The notes below the pieces were generated by a model. That model saw only the letters and a program-made list of their open reading frames with translations, was not told the origin of the DNA and did not search any database. Source: an uncultured Desulfobacter sp. (lineage in GTDB: Bacteria; Desulfobacterota; Desulfobacteria; Desulfobacterales; Desulfobacteraceae). From it: a stretch of DNA of 64,000 nt. The DNA is taken from the NCBI RefSeq assembly GCF_963664415.1, contig NZ_OY761445.1, positions 1,080,501-1,144,500 of the forward strand. The letters run 5' to 3'. A program made the translations under genes and the position numbers. Shown piece by piece: positions 26,997-35,257 of this stretch; within the stretch, counting starts at the first letter, position 1; each line of letters begins with the position of its first letter.

Positions 26997-27285
26997 TCAA
27001 TGTTTATCCGCCTTCTGAACGGCCAGGCACTCATGGAACAGGCGGATCGTCTCGGGTTCCGGGGGGCAGTCCAGGAATTCAAACACTTTTTGCTGGCAGG
27101 TTTCAAATGTTTTTTTCACCAGAGAACGGTTCCCGGCCGCGGCATAAAGCTGCATGAGCTTTTGATAGACCGTTTCAATACTGTCATCCGTTTCAAGATA
27201 TTTCTGCGCGTAGTATATTCCTTTTTCACTCCTGTTCGACAGCCGTAGGTATACGAAATCCGGAAAGCCCTATCAATAAAGAGAT
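26997..27285 (-). pseudogene. C-terminal fragment of a BTAD-domain (SARP-type) regulator
   Basis: The minus-strand frame ending at 26997 reads GIYYAQKYLETDDSIETVYQ, then LMQLYAAAGNRSLVKKTFET and FLDCPPEPETIRLF. This is the tetratricopeptide-like end of a bacterial transcriptional activator domain. There is no start codon of its own; the frame is closed by a stop near 27285, about 170 nt before the terminal repeat of the next IS. Too short for the open-frame cut-off but clearly family-like. A relic. Confidence 0.6.
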
Positions 27286-27447
27286 ACAGCTATCCCTCTA
27301 ACAGGAGTTTCGGAGATAAACCGTTCGGAATCGTCGAATCCCTTTATTGACAAGCGTTTTCGACCCTGTCTCTTGTAGTACCCCTCAAGTCACACAACCT
27401 TTCTATGCTCAAAACCCTATCAAATCAGTCTTTCTATTGTTTTTTTC

Positions 27448-27476
27448 TTGACATGTAAGACCCTACTAAATATTAT
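27448..27476 (+). promoter_or_regulatory. Promoter overlapping the left end of the IS1634-type element
   Basis: TTGACA (27448-27453), a 17-nt spacer and TATTAT (27471-27476). The transposase ATG is only 6 nt beyond the -10 box, so the transcript would be leaderless or nearly so. The terminal repeat TGTAAGACCC begins at 27454, directly after the -35 box. Confidence 0.6.
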
Positions 27477-29203
27477 GAATCATGGCACATTTCCATATCA
27501 AGAAGAAAAAAGGAAGACCCTACCTGTATGTCAGGGAGATCGCCCGGGTAAACGGTAAGCCCAAGGTTATTTCTCAAACCTATATTGGTTCACCGGATCG
27601 GGTAGCCAGTCTTGTAAAAGGCCAGTCTCAGGAAATAACCACTTTAAAGGCTGAAGAATTCGGTGCACTGTGGTTGGCCCAGCAAGCAGATAAAGACTTT
27701 GATCTTTGCTCTATGATTGATGAGATTATTCCACCGGCCGATCGGGAAAAAGGACCTTCAATAGGGGAATATTTCCTTTATTGTGTCTGGAATCGCATGA
27801 TTGAGACCGTCAGTAAAAACAAATTATCGGATTGGTATAAGAGAACCGCGATCCAGCATATACGCCCTGTCGATCTAAACGAACTCTCATGCAAACGATA
27901 CTGGGACAAGTGGGACCGAGTTGATGAAAAAACCTTAAACACGATCATATCGAAGTTCTTCAGACGATTATGGCAGGTCGAAAAGCCTTCGTCTGATTGT
28001 CTGTTATTTGATACCACTAATTATTATACCTTCATGGGAAGCCAAACTTTGTCGAAAATTGCGTGCAGAGGTAAAAACAAGGAAGGCAGGCATCATCTCA
28101 GACAGATCGGCCTCGGCCTTTTGGTTGCACGAGACACCAGACTCCCTTTATTTTATTCGATTTACCCAGGCAATATTCATGATAGCAAGCACTTTGAATC
28201 AATCATGGAAGAAATGTTTAGGGTGGCATGCGACCTGAACAATACCAAAGAGCGACTTACAATCGTTATTGACAAAGGAATGAATTCTGAAGGGAATTAC
28301 ACCTGGATTGACGAGCATTCCAGAGTCCATTTTATTACGACATATTCCACTTATTTTGCCCAGGAGCTTGCGGCTACCCCACTCGACCGGTTTGAAATTG
28401 CAGATACGGCCCGCAACAGAAGACTGATTGATGAAGAGCGCCGGGAAGAGTGTCAATTGGCATATCGAACTAAAAAAGAATACTGGGGCAAGGAGCGGAG
28501 CGTTATCATAACTTATAATCCCAGGACAGCCCGAAAGAAATCATACACCTTTGAGAGCAAGCTTGATACGATCCGACAGGAATTGCTTGCAATGAGAACG
28601 AAGGTTAAAGAAGGAGCAGCTCACTGGAAGAAAGCTGAGGACGTACAAGCCAGATATATCCGATTGTGTCAAAGGCTTCACATGGCCCCCGATTTATTTA
28701 CTCTGAATTTTGAAACATCAGCAAACGGCTTGAATATGAGCTTCCGAAAAGATCCATATATAGTGAAACAAAAAAAGCTGATGTTCGGTAAAAATATTAT
28801 CATCACAGATAATACGGACTGGGCGACAAAAGATATTATTGAAGCGAGTTTAGATCGATGGCAAGTTGAAGACCGCTTCCGTCTCAGTAAGAATGAAGAC
28901 TTAGTAGGTGTGCAGCCGATCCGGCACTGGACTGACAGCAAAATTAAATGTCATTTATTTACATGTGTGGCCGCCATGGCTTACCTGCGTCGAATTGAAT
29001 TAAAACTAAAGAGCGCCGGAATTGAACGGACAGCAGAGAACGTCATGGATGATATGAAGCATCTACATTCTATTCTGACTTTGCCGAAAGGGGCAAGAAA
29101 ACCGACCAGGCGCCTTGAGACGCCGAGTAAGACCCAGGCCGAAGTCCTATCGGCCTTTGGCCATCATATTAATGAAGGTGGGGTCTTACAACCTGTTACC
29201 TGA
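27454..29203 (+). mobile_element. IS1634-type element 2
   Basis: Short inverted repeats TGTAAGACCC (27454-27463, and the complement at 29181-29190). The single transposase gene begins 28 nt inside the left end, and its stop codon lies 13 nt beyond the right repeat, so either the true end is further out or the stop is provided by flanking DNA. No clear target duplication was found. Confidence 0.6.
27482..29203 (+). CDS. IS1634-type transposase (element 2)
   Basis: A 573-aa DDE transposase of the IS1634 group of the IS4 superfamily. N-terminal MAHFHIKKKKGRPYLYVREI; first catalytic region CLLFDTTNYYTF; second region ERLTIVIDKGMNSEGNY; third region DIIEASLDRWQVEDRFRLSK (Y-(2)R-(3)E-(6)K-like signature in altered form). 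Full length, no frameshift; possibly active. Confidence 0.85.
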   Translation: MAHFHIKKKKGRPYLYVREIARVNGKPKVISQTYIGSPDRVASLVKGQSQEITTLKAEEFGALWLAQQADKDFDLCSMIDEIIPPADREKGPSIGEYFLYCVWNRMIETVSKNKLSDWYKRTAIQHIRPVDLNELSCKRYWDKWDRVDEKTLNTIISKFFRRLWQVEKPSSDCLLFDTTNYYTFMGSQTLSKIACRGKNKEGRHHLRQIGLGLLVARDTRLPLFYSIYPGNIHDSKHFESIMEEMFRVACDLNNTKERLTIVIDKGMNSEGNYTWIDEHSRVHFITTYSTYFAQELAATPLDRFEIADTARNRRLIDEERREECQLAYRTKKEYWGKERSVIITYNPRTARKKSYTFESKLDTIRQELLAMRTKVKEGAAHWKKAEDVQARYIRLCQRLHMAPDLFTLNFETSANGLNMSFRKDPYIVKQKKLMFGKNIIITDNTDWATKDIIEASLDRWQVEDRFRLSKNEDLVGVQPIRHWTDSKIKCHLFTCVAAMAYLRRIELKLKSAGIERTAENVMDDMKHLHSILTLPKGARKPTRRLETPSKTQAEVLSAFGHHINEGGVLQPVT

Positions 29204-29285
29204 ATTGCGCCCGCCAGGCAAGGCTTTCACCGGGCCATGCAGGTCTAACCACGAAACTCCTGTCTAAAATGGCGTAGTGCCTACA

Positions 29286-30987
29286 TATTTTAAGTGTTTA
29301 TCCTATGGACTTGATTTTCGCAGGAAGTTTTATGTTTAATTTTTTAAATAGGTTACGCTGATTTTGAGTGAGTTCTGTGTACTGTAGTACACGCCCATCT
29401 TTATGCAAAAATTCGCCTAAATGGAGCCGTTCCAGCTCGGCGCGGACCCTGGGCCAGCTCAAGCCGGTCTCCAGCTCGGTAATCCGCACCAGGAGCAGGG
29501 CCAGCCAGCACAGCAGGACATGAGAGCGGATGCGGTCGTCTTTGGTGTGGTAGACAGGCCGGAGGGACAGGGTGGACTTTAAAGTGCGGAACGCGCGCTC
29601 GACTTCCATGAGTTGTTTGTAGCCAAGGGCGATATCCTCAGCCGACAGGCTTTTGTCGCTTGTGCTCAAAAGATATTTGCCGTCCAGCTTTTCCGCCTGC
29701 TTAATCTTAGCCTTATCCACCGTCAGCTTGCCTGACTTCAGTTCCTTGAGGTATCTGCCCATGGACCGGTGTGCCAGGAGAGCATATTTGGATTTGAGAT
29801 ATGCTTTGCCGGACCGTTTGTTCAGTGCCGCCAGCTCCGTTTCGATCCGCTCCAGGTTCCTTGCCCTGACATGTTTGTCGTGTTCAGCCTGTTCTGGGTT
29901 GTAAGCGATGACGAACCGGCGCCTGCCGCTGCCCTCACCGACAAAGACCTCTTTGATATGGAGATTGTCGTTGACCTTTTTGAACCGCCCACCCCGGTTC
30001 AGGGCTTCTTCATTTACATTGGGGCCCCTCAACTTTTCACCAAGGATGTACTGTCCCCCGGCTCTTTGGAGGTTTTTTCGATTCTCTTCGCTGGTCATGC
30101 CACGGTCCATGGCCCAAATCACGTTGCCAAGCCGCCAGTCGTTCAAATCCTTTTGAACGGTATCGACGCACTTGGCGTCATTTTGGTTGCCCGGCAGAAC
30201 CCAGCAACGGACCGGGATACCTTCCCGTGTCACGGCCAGGCCAATGGTGACTTGGGGCAGGTCATCTCTTTTGTGTTTAGATTTCCCAAAAGCAAGCAGC
30301 TCCGAGTCGTTGGTGTCTTCCATTTCAAAATAAGTGTTGGTAGTATCAAAGAAGATCAGGTCCACCGTGAGATTCAGCAGTTGAGCCGTTGTCCAGAACA
30401 CCTTCTCTTGGATGGCCTCCGCATTCTTAAGCAGGAAGTCCATACTCCGGTAAAGGTGCTGAACCTTGATCGGCGCCTCAATGTCCAGATGAACATCCTT
30501 GGCTACCCACTCTTCGACGGCAAGTTTGGAAGACGGAGCCAGTGCCCTGTTGGCCACCATTGCAAAAATCGCATCCGAAATCGGCGCTTTGAACTCTGTG
30601 TGTTTCAATGCATTGGCAAGGCAGCGGTCAATCCCAATGCGTTCCCACAAGCCTTTGAGCAGCAGGGCTCCCCCTGCCGGCCTGCTGGATATGAACTTGA
30701 GCCCGGCGCTTTGGGCTTCAAGGTCCTGAATGTCTTCGGGGCTGATGAACCGGCTGAGGCTGCTGACTAAGCGCTTGAGGGCGGCTACGTCGAGTTGGTC
30801 CCGCCGCCCGAAGGAGTAGACGACCTCGGCTCGTGAATAGCCTTTTTCTGGATGACGAGTATTGTGGGCTAACTGAACATACTCGACCTCGGACCCATCT
30901 TTGTTTCTGCGTTTTATTGTGCGTACATACATGCCCATAGAAAAAGCATGTATCGTCATTAATGTCAAGCATAAACCAACAAGTCGT
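29286..30987 (-). mobile_element. IS1634-type element 3 (borders tentative)
   Basis: The transposase gene is bracketed by a 9-bp direct repeat GTGCCTACA (29277-29285 and 30988-30996), a candidate target duplication. The sequences just inside share only a weak inverted similarity around GTTTAT, so these borders are a proposal. To the right it abuts the truncated integrase remnant. Confidence 0.5.
29298..30968 (-). CDS. IS1634-type transposase (element 3)
   Basis: A 556-aa IS1634-family transposase. The first ten codons are probably not used: MYVRTIKRRNKDGSEVEYVQ at residue 13 is the usual start. Catalytic regions: VDLIFFDTTNTYFE, NVIWAMDRGMTSEEN, and LGYKQLMEVERAFRTLKSTL (the Y-(2)R/E-type third block). 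It is unrelated in detail to elements 1 and 2. Intact. Confidence 0.88.
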   Translation of the reverse strand: MTLMTIHAFSMGMYVRTIKRRNKDGSEVEYVQLAHNTRHPEKGYSRAEVVYSFGRRDQLDVAALKRLVSSLSRFISPEDIQDLEAQSAGLKFISSRPAGGALLLKGLWERIGIDRCLANALKHTEFKAPISDAIFAMVANRALAPSSKLAVEEWVAKDVHLDIEAPIKVQHLYRSMDFLLKNAEAIQEKVFWTTAQLLNLTVDLIFFDTTNTYFEMEDTNDSELLAFGKSKHKRDDLPQVTIGLAVTREGIPVRCWVLPGNQNDAKCVDTVQKDLNDWRLGNVIWAMDRGMTSEENRKNLQRAGGQYILGEKLRGPNVNEEALNRGGRFKKVNDNLHIKEVFVGEGSGRRRFVIAYNPEQAEHDKHVRARNLERIETELAALNKRSGKAYLKSKYALLAHRSMGRYLKELKSGKLTVDKAKIKQAEKLDGKYLLSTSDKSLSAEDIALGYKQLMEVERAFRTLKSTLSLRPVYHTKDDRIRSHVLLCWLALLLVRITELETGLSWPRVRAELERLHLGEFLHKDGRVLQYTELTQNQRNLFKKLNIKLPAKIKSIG

Positions 30988-31053
30988 GTGCCTACAAGTT
31001 TTGGCGTCAGGAATCACATTCGAGCTGATTTTATTAGATATTTTGACAAAATT

Positions 31054-31454
31054 TTAAAAAAATGAACCTACAACTGTCGAACACAGGTTAAAGATAATTT
31101 CATCCACAACATCCCTGTCAAGAATTGTCCACGCCCTCCCCTTGGCTGTTTTAAATGTTTTCCTCAGTATTGGAGTGTCGCAGGGATTTGAGAACGTTGA
31201 ATCAAAGGAATCTTTGATAAAATTGAAGAATGACCTGAGCATGGAAAATTTGAGTTTCTTCGTTGATTGCTTTTGAGCGTCAGTAACCTTGGTCAAAAAA
31301 ACCATAACATGTTCGGATGTGATTTCTGATACTTCGATATTTCCGTATTCAGCTTTGAAACGTGTCAGGAAAAAACAATAATTCCGTATGGTGTTTTTTT
31401 TGAATTAATTTTTTGATAATTCAGAAAAGTGTCGATTGCATTTGTTATTTTCAT
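31054..31454 (-). pseudogene. N-terminal remnant of a tyrosine-recombinase integrase, frameshifted
   Basis: An ATG at 31454 has AAGGAGAG at good spacing. The frame gives MKITNAIDTFLNYQKINSKK, then needs one extra A in an A8 run (31394-31401) to continue as RFKAEYGNIEVSEITSEHVM, FLTKVTDAQKQSTKKLKFSM and LRKTFKTAKGRAWTILDRDV. This is the SAM-like core-binding domain of phage-type integrases. The catalytic domain is missing; the gene is cut off next to IS1634-type element 3. Confidence 0.65.
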
Positions 31455-31767
31455 GATGCTCTCCTTTGAAAAAAATGGGTTTCGCCTGGGAAGAGGCCTC
31501 TTTCGAATATTTTACAGAGCATTGACAATCTTTTCAACTGACTGCCGGAGACAGATGGGGTTTGTGTCTCTTCTATAGGGAATGATCACAGGATAGTCCG
31601 GGGTGCCCATTCGGCTGAAAAGCCTTCCCTATACTGATAGTAGTCCATGCTATTAAATTATTTTTCAATTCTGGAAAATCAAATAAAGGGAAAACAAAGA
31701 TACCAGTCAAGCCTGTTTTGGAATGGACATGCACCCCCAAAACTTTTTTTAAATCGGTACCTACCAG

Positions 31768-31796
31768 TTGACTTTTGTGTGTATAGTGTGTATTGA
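31768..31796 (+). promoter_or_regulatory. hicAB promoter
   Basis: TTGACT (31768-31773), 17-nt spacer, TATTGA (31791-31796), with the hicA ATG 6 nt further on. The mRNA would have almost no leader. HicB antitoxins usually repress such promoters; a clear operator palindrome was not seen. Confidence 0.55.
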
Positions 31797-31801
31797 TAAA
31801 T

Positions 31802-31990
31802 ATGAGCAGTAGACAGATCATAAAAGAACTTAAAAAAGCTGGATTTGTATTGGTCAAAGTGTCAGGTGATCATCACAAATTTAAGCATGAAAATGGCAAG
31901 ATAGTAATTGTTCCTCATCCCCAAAAAGATCTGCCTATTGGGACAGCCAGGAATATTTATAGAATGGCAGGATTAAAATGGAGAAAGTAA
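31802..31990 (+). CDS. hicA: HicA toxin (mRNA interferase)
   Basis: A 62-aa HicA-family toxin, a double-stranded-RNA-binding-fold ribonuclease that cleaves mRNA. Seen: MSSRQIIKELKKAGF and VKVSGDHHKFKHENGK (active-site His region) and VPHPQKDLPIGTARNIYR. The ATG at 31802 gives the usual length; an upstream in-frame start at 31793 is less likely. It is followed after 1 nt by hicB. Confidence 0.92.
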   Translation: MSSRQIIKELKKAGFVLVKVSGDHHKFKHENGKIVIVPHPQKDLPIGTARNIYRMAGLKWRK

Positions 31991-31991
31991 A

Positions 31992-32483
31992 ATGAAATAT
32001 CCGGTAATTATTCATAAGGACGATGACACCGGTTACGGGGTGACCATACCTGATGTTCCGGGATGTTTTGCATATGGTGATACCCAGGAGGAGGCCATCC
32101 TCAATATTCAAGAAGCGGTAGAATTATATTATAACGGAGAAGACATATCTGAACCTCCGGCTCCCTCTAAAATGAAAGACCTTTTAGATTCAGATCTGTA
32201 TACCAGAGACAGCTTTTTGTATCTTGCTGATATTGATTTTGCCTTCATAGCTCCCAAGACCCAGAGGGTGAATATCACGGTGCCTGAGTATAAACTTGTC
32301 AGGATTGACAGGGCTGCAAAAGCCAAGGGGATTTCCAGGTCTGCTTTTTTTGTGGATTCTGCTGAACAACTCATCAGGAATTTAGGTGTTGCGAATACTG
32401 TTGGGAAAAGGCAAAAAAAGAGTATGCTCTCCCATCAAATTCAACCGCATTCAGAAAGACCCGGTCAGCATCACGCAGACTAA
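31992..32483 (+). CDS. hicB: HicB antitoxin
   Basis: A 163-aa HicB-family antitoxin. The N-terminal RNase-H-like fold reads MKYPVIIHKDDDTGYGVTIP, DVPGCFAYGDTQEEAI, and the C-terminal part (VNITVPEYKLVRIDRAAKAK, then GISRSAFFVDSAEQLI) is a ribbon-helix-helix/HTH DNA-binding region. Neutralises HicA and represses the operon in known systems. Confidence 0.92.
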   Translation: MKYPVIIHKDDDTGYGVTIPDVPGCFAYGDTQEEAILNIQEAVELYYNGEDISEPPAPSKMKDLLDSDLYTRDSFLYLADIDFAFIAPKTQRVNITVPEYKLVRIDRAAKAKGISRSAFFVDSAEQLIRNLGVANTVGKRQKKSMLSHQIQPHSERPGQHHAD

Positions 32484-32598
32484 AAGAAATCGAAAGGTAA
32501 GAATTTAAGGAACGTGATTAACAGATAAGATGAGAAGGCTGGAACCCACCGTGGTATAATTTCACGGTAAGGAAAATTTAACAAAGGAGGTACCAGCC

Positions 32599-33645
32599 AT
32601 GAAACGTAATATCACTATTGGTATGGATTTGGGAGATCAGAAAAATGTGGTCGTTGCAATGGATGAAACAGGAAAAGAAATTGAAACAAAAACCATTCGC
32701 AATACAGAACTTTCTCTCCGAAAATTTTTCTCCCGATATTGCGATGCCACTGTTGCCATTGAGGCTGGGACCCATTCTCCGTGGATTAGTAGGTTGTTAA
32801 AAGAAATCGGTTGTACCGTATATGTTGGCAATCCACGAAAATTAAGGATTATCTGGGACAGCAATGATAAATCAGATCTCCGGGATGCAAGAATTCTTGC
32901 AATGGTTTGCCGGGTTGAACCCAGATTGCTATGGCCAATAAAGCATAGAGACAGACAAGCCTATGCTGATTTAGGGATCATTAAAGCAAGAGACACCCTG
33001 GTGCAAAACCGTGTTCGAATGATCAATCATATCCGTAGTGTTACCAAAACAAGTGGCAGCAGAATCCCAAAATGCAGCACACCAAGTTTTTCAAAACGGG
33101 CGCCAGATTACATACCAAAAGAATTAAGAGGGCCGCTTGACCCATTAATAACCACGATTGATCACCTGACTCAACAAATTAAAGAAATGGATCGTCAAAT
33201 CAACAAATTATGCAAAAAGTATTCTGAAACTGAAAAATTACTTCAAGTACCGGGTGTTGGTCCAATCACCGCCTTGGCTTTTGTTTTAACAATAGAAGAT
33301 CCCCATCGTTTTACAAAAAGTCGCCAAGTAGGGGCTTTCCTGGGATTGACACCTAAACGAGACCAATCTGGGAAATGCGATAAACAACTACGAATAAGCA
33401 AGGCGGGTAATACATATTTAAGATCTTTGCTTGTCAGTTGTGGACATTACATCATCGGCCCTTTTGGGCCAGAATGTGATTTGCGCGCATTTGGATTATC
33501 AATAGTTTTACGTGGTGGCAAAAATGCAAAGAAGCGTGCCGCGGTAGCTTTGGCCAGAAAACTTGCTGTTCTACTGCATAGGTTATGGATAAGTGATCAG
33601 AAGTATAATTGCTTTTATAGTGACGTTGCTAACACAGCTGCATAG
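32599..33645 (+). CDS. IS110-family transposase (DEDD recombinase)
   Basis: A 348-aa transposase. The RuvC-like N-terminal domain shows ITIGMDLGDQKNVVV, ATVAIEAG and the DEDD pair in NDKSDLRDARILA; the C-terminal Tnp20 domain has LLQVPGVGPITALAFVLTIE and the serine region RISKAGNTYLRSLLVSC. Strong ribosome-binding site AAAGGAGGT and a TATAAT box at 32555-32560. Works with a bridge RNA in characterised relatives. Confidence 0.92.
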   Translation: MKRNITIGMDLGDQKNVVVAMDETGKEIETKTIRNTELSLRKFFSRYCDATVAIEAGTHSPWISRLLKEIGCTVYVGNPRKLRIIWDSNDKSDLRDARILAMVCRVEPRLLWPIKHRDRQAYADLGIIKARDTLVQNRVRMINHIRSVTKTSGSRIPKCSTPSFSKRAPDYIPKELRGPLDPLITTIDHLTQQIKEMDRQINKLCKKYSETEKLLQVPGVGPITALAFVLTIEDPHRFTKSRQVGAFLGLTPKRDQSGKCDKQLRISKAGNTYLRSLLVSCGHYIIGPFGPECDLRAFGLSIVLRGGKNAKKRAAVALARKLAVLLHRLWISDQKYNCFYSDVANTAA

Positions 33646-33992
33646 GTTTGATTTAAACCCATGACGTCCTGTCCAGGAGACTGCGGACTATCCCTTGCAC
33701 CGATTAGCTGCCGCTAATAAACATAACGAGTGCGCGTAACAGATTGCAGCTCCTGCCGACGGATCTTAACATGCACCGGGACAATGGCAGGTCCCCCAAA
33801 GAGTGCGAATGGAAGCGTGACGGTTTGGGTTTTAAAAAGGGGTGAGATAAAAACCCGCTCCAGCGGGAGCCAATTCCCTCCGACGGGCAGTTTTTGTGGT
33901 GCCCATTCTCAGGACTGGCTCCCACTTCCGCTGAACTGAGCGGTTAAATTAACACCCATAAAATTGATGTTCGTGAATCGAACACTTGACTT
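33646..33992 (+). ncRNA. Candidate bridge-RNA region of the IS110/IS1111-like element
   Basis: About 350 nt of non-coding DNA inside the element, 3' of the transposase, with several GC-rich hairpins (for example CCCGCTCCAGCGGG near 33851 and CTGCCGACGGATC-rich stems). At 33686-33696 it contains GACTATCCCTT, exactly complementary to AAGGGATAGTC at 34005-34015, the genomic flank just outside the right repeat. That is what a target-binding loop would look like. RNA limits cannot be fixed by eye. Confidence 0.5.
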
Positions 33993-34324
33993 GCCTTCTC
34001 ATGGAAGGGATAGTCTGGGGTGATTTTTATCTGGGAAATGGACCTCGTTTTGGAGGTAGTCTGCTCATTGGGGAATATTTTTAGCCCGTCAAAAAATCAG
34101 CTTTTTCGACCTATAATTTTACTGTGAATTTTGTGGGCCCGAAAACATCAAAGCACAACATCTTGGGGAACAGGTTTTGTTCGGAAAGCGAGCCCTACCA
34201 TCTATAAGGATCACTGGCGTGGGCTCCAATATCCTGATTCATTCTTCTGGAATTGATCACCACGGATTTTCATGGTACGCTAAGAAACCCTACTTTCAGA
34301 AAATAATTTTGCCAAAATCCACAC

Positions 34325-35153
34325 TCAAGTTGTGCTGTCCCCAATAACAGAGAACGTTTTATTTTCAAAAAATCTGAGCCTCATTTTTTTAAATTTTTGC
34401 ATTGTTGTGAGCAGTAAGGGTAGGTTTCTTTTTTTCTTAATTTTGATTGTTACCTGATCAGCTTCAATTTGTACATTCCCAGTCATTGCAAGAAATTTTT
34501 TATAGAGAGAATAATCACTGATATGCGAATAACCAGGTAAATCCATAGCAAAGAGTCGTAGCAAATTGTGTGTAAGTATGGACATTGTAAGATCAAAATC
34601 TACTTTAATAACCATTGATGATGATACTTTGTTTAGATGAAAGAATTCAATTTGTTCTGAAATGCCTTTTTCAACCAACCATCTTCTTGTATATTTTCTA
34701 ATCAACTTGTCGCAGGGTTTATCGAAATCGTTTGTTATTAATAGAGCTGGTTTAATCTTACCATGCCCTGTTATTGCTATTTGCCGCACCTCACCACCAT
34801 AATCTTTTAGAAATATCTTTTCATCATTAACTCTTAAGTTTCGGCCTTTGCCATTTGCCATTGTGACTCTAACTTTTTTCCATGATGAAGGCGACTTTTG
34901 GCTAAGTTCTTCGACTATCTTTTTTCCCCTTCTTCGGATGGTAAGAAATTTTATTTCTTTGCCAAGCTTGGCAAGATTTTCATAAGTGGTGAATTTGCTA
35001 TCGAAAACCAAGTATTTCAGATCGTTGCCGCTGTTAGCATTATAAAAATCAAGGAACTCAATTGCGACTTGATTTTTTTGCTGATGCCTGACATTAGTGT
35101 CGCCATATGTAATGATACCGGAATCTGGATCTTGTGCTAATACAGCAGCTATG
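34325..35153 (-). pseudogene. DDE transposase, C-terminal part
   Basis: 274 codons (35146-34325) of the split transposase, with SGIITYGDTNVRHQQKNQ, YLVFDSKFTTYENLAKLG, KPALLITNDFDKP and IRKYTRRWLVEKGISEQIE, which looks like the last catalytic region of an IS4-like DDE enzyme. It joins in frame to the N-terminal part at 38516-39433 through the duplicated AGCTATG (reading SIAAVLAQDPDSG). Confidence 0.8.
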
Positions 35154-35257
35154 TATTCTGCGACAATTATCTTGTCCGGTTGACGACAATTACCTTGACC
35201 GGTTTGTCGTGATAAAACCCCCGACACTAAAGTTCACTTAAATGGAGGTGCAATCCC

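Larger units (their letters stand above)
32530..34002 (+). mobile_element. IS110-family (IS1111-like) element
   Basis: Inverted 10-bp repeats ATGAGAAGGC occur at 32530-32539 and (complement) 33993-34002. IS1111-type elements have such subterminal repeats and a long non-coding 3' region, as here (33646-33992). No target duplication is expected for the family. Exact ends may lie a few bases outside the repeats. Confidence 0.7.

Noticed and set aside
26882..27106. Minus-strand open frame of 74 codons downstream of the BTAD fragment
   Set aside because: It is a different frame over the BTAD relic; the relic's frame matches a known domain, this one does not.
31573..31857. Minus-strand open frame over the hicA promoter
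   Set aside because: It covers a clear promoter and the hicA start on the other strand and has no family features.
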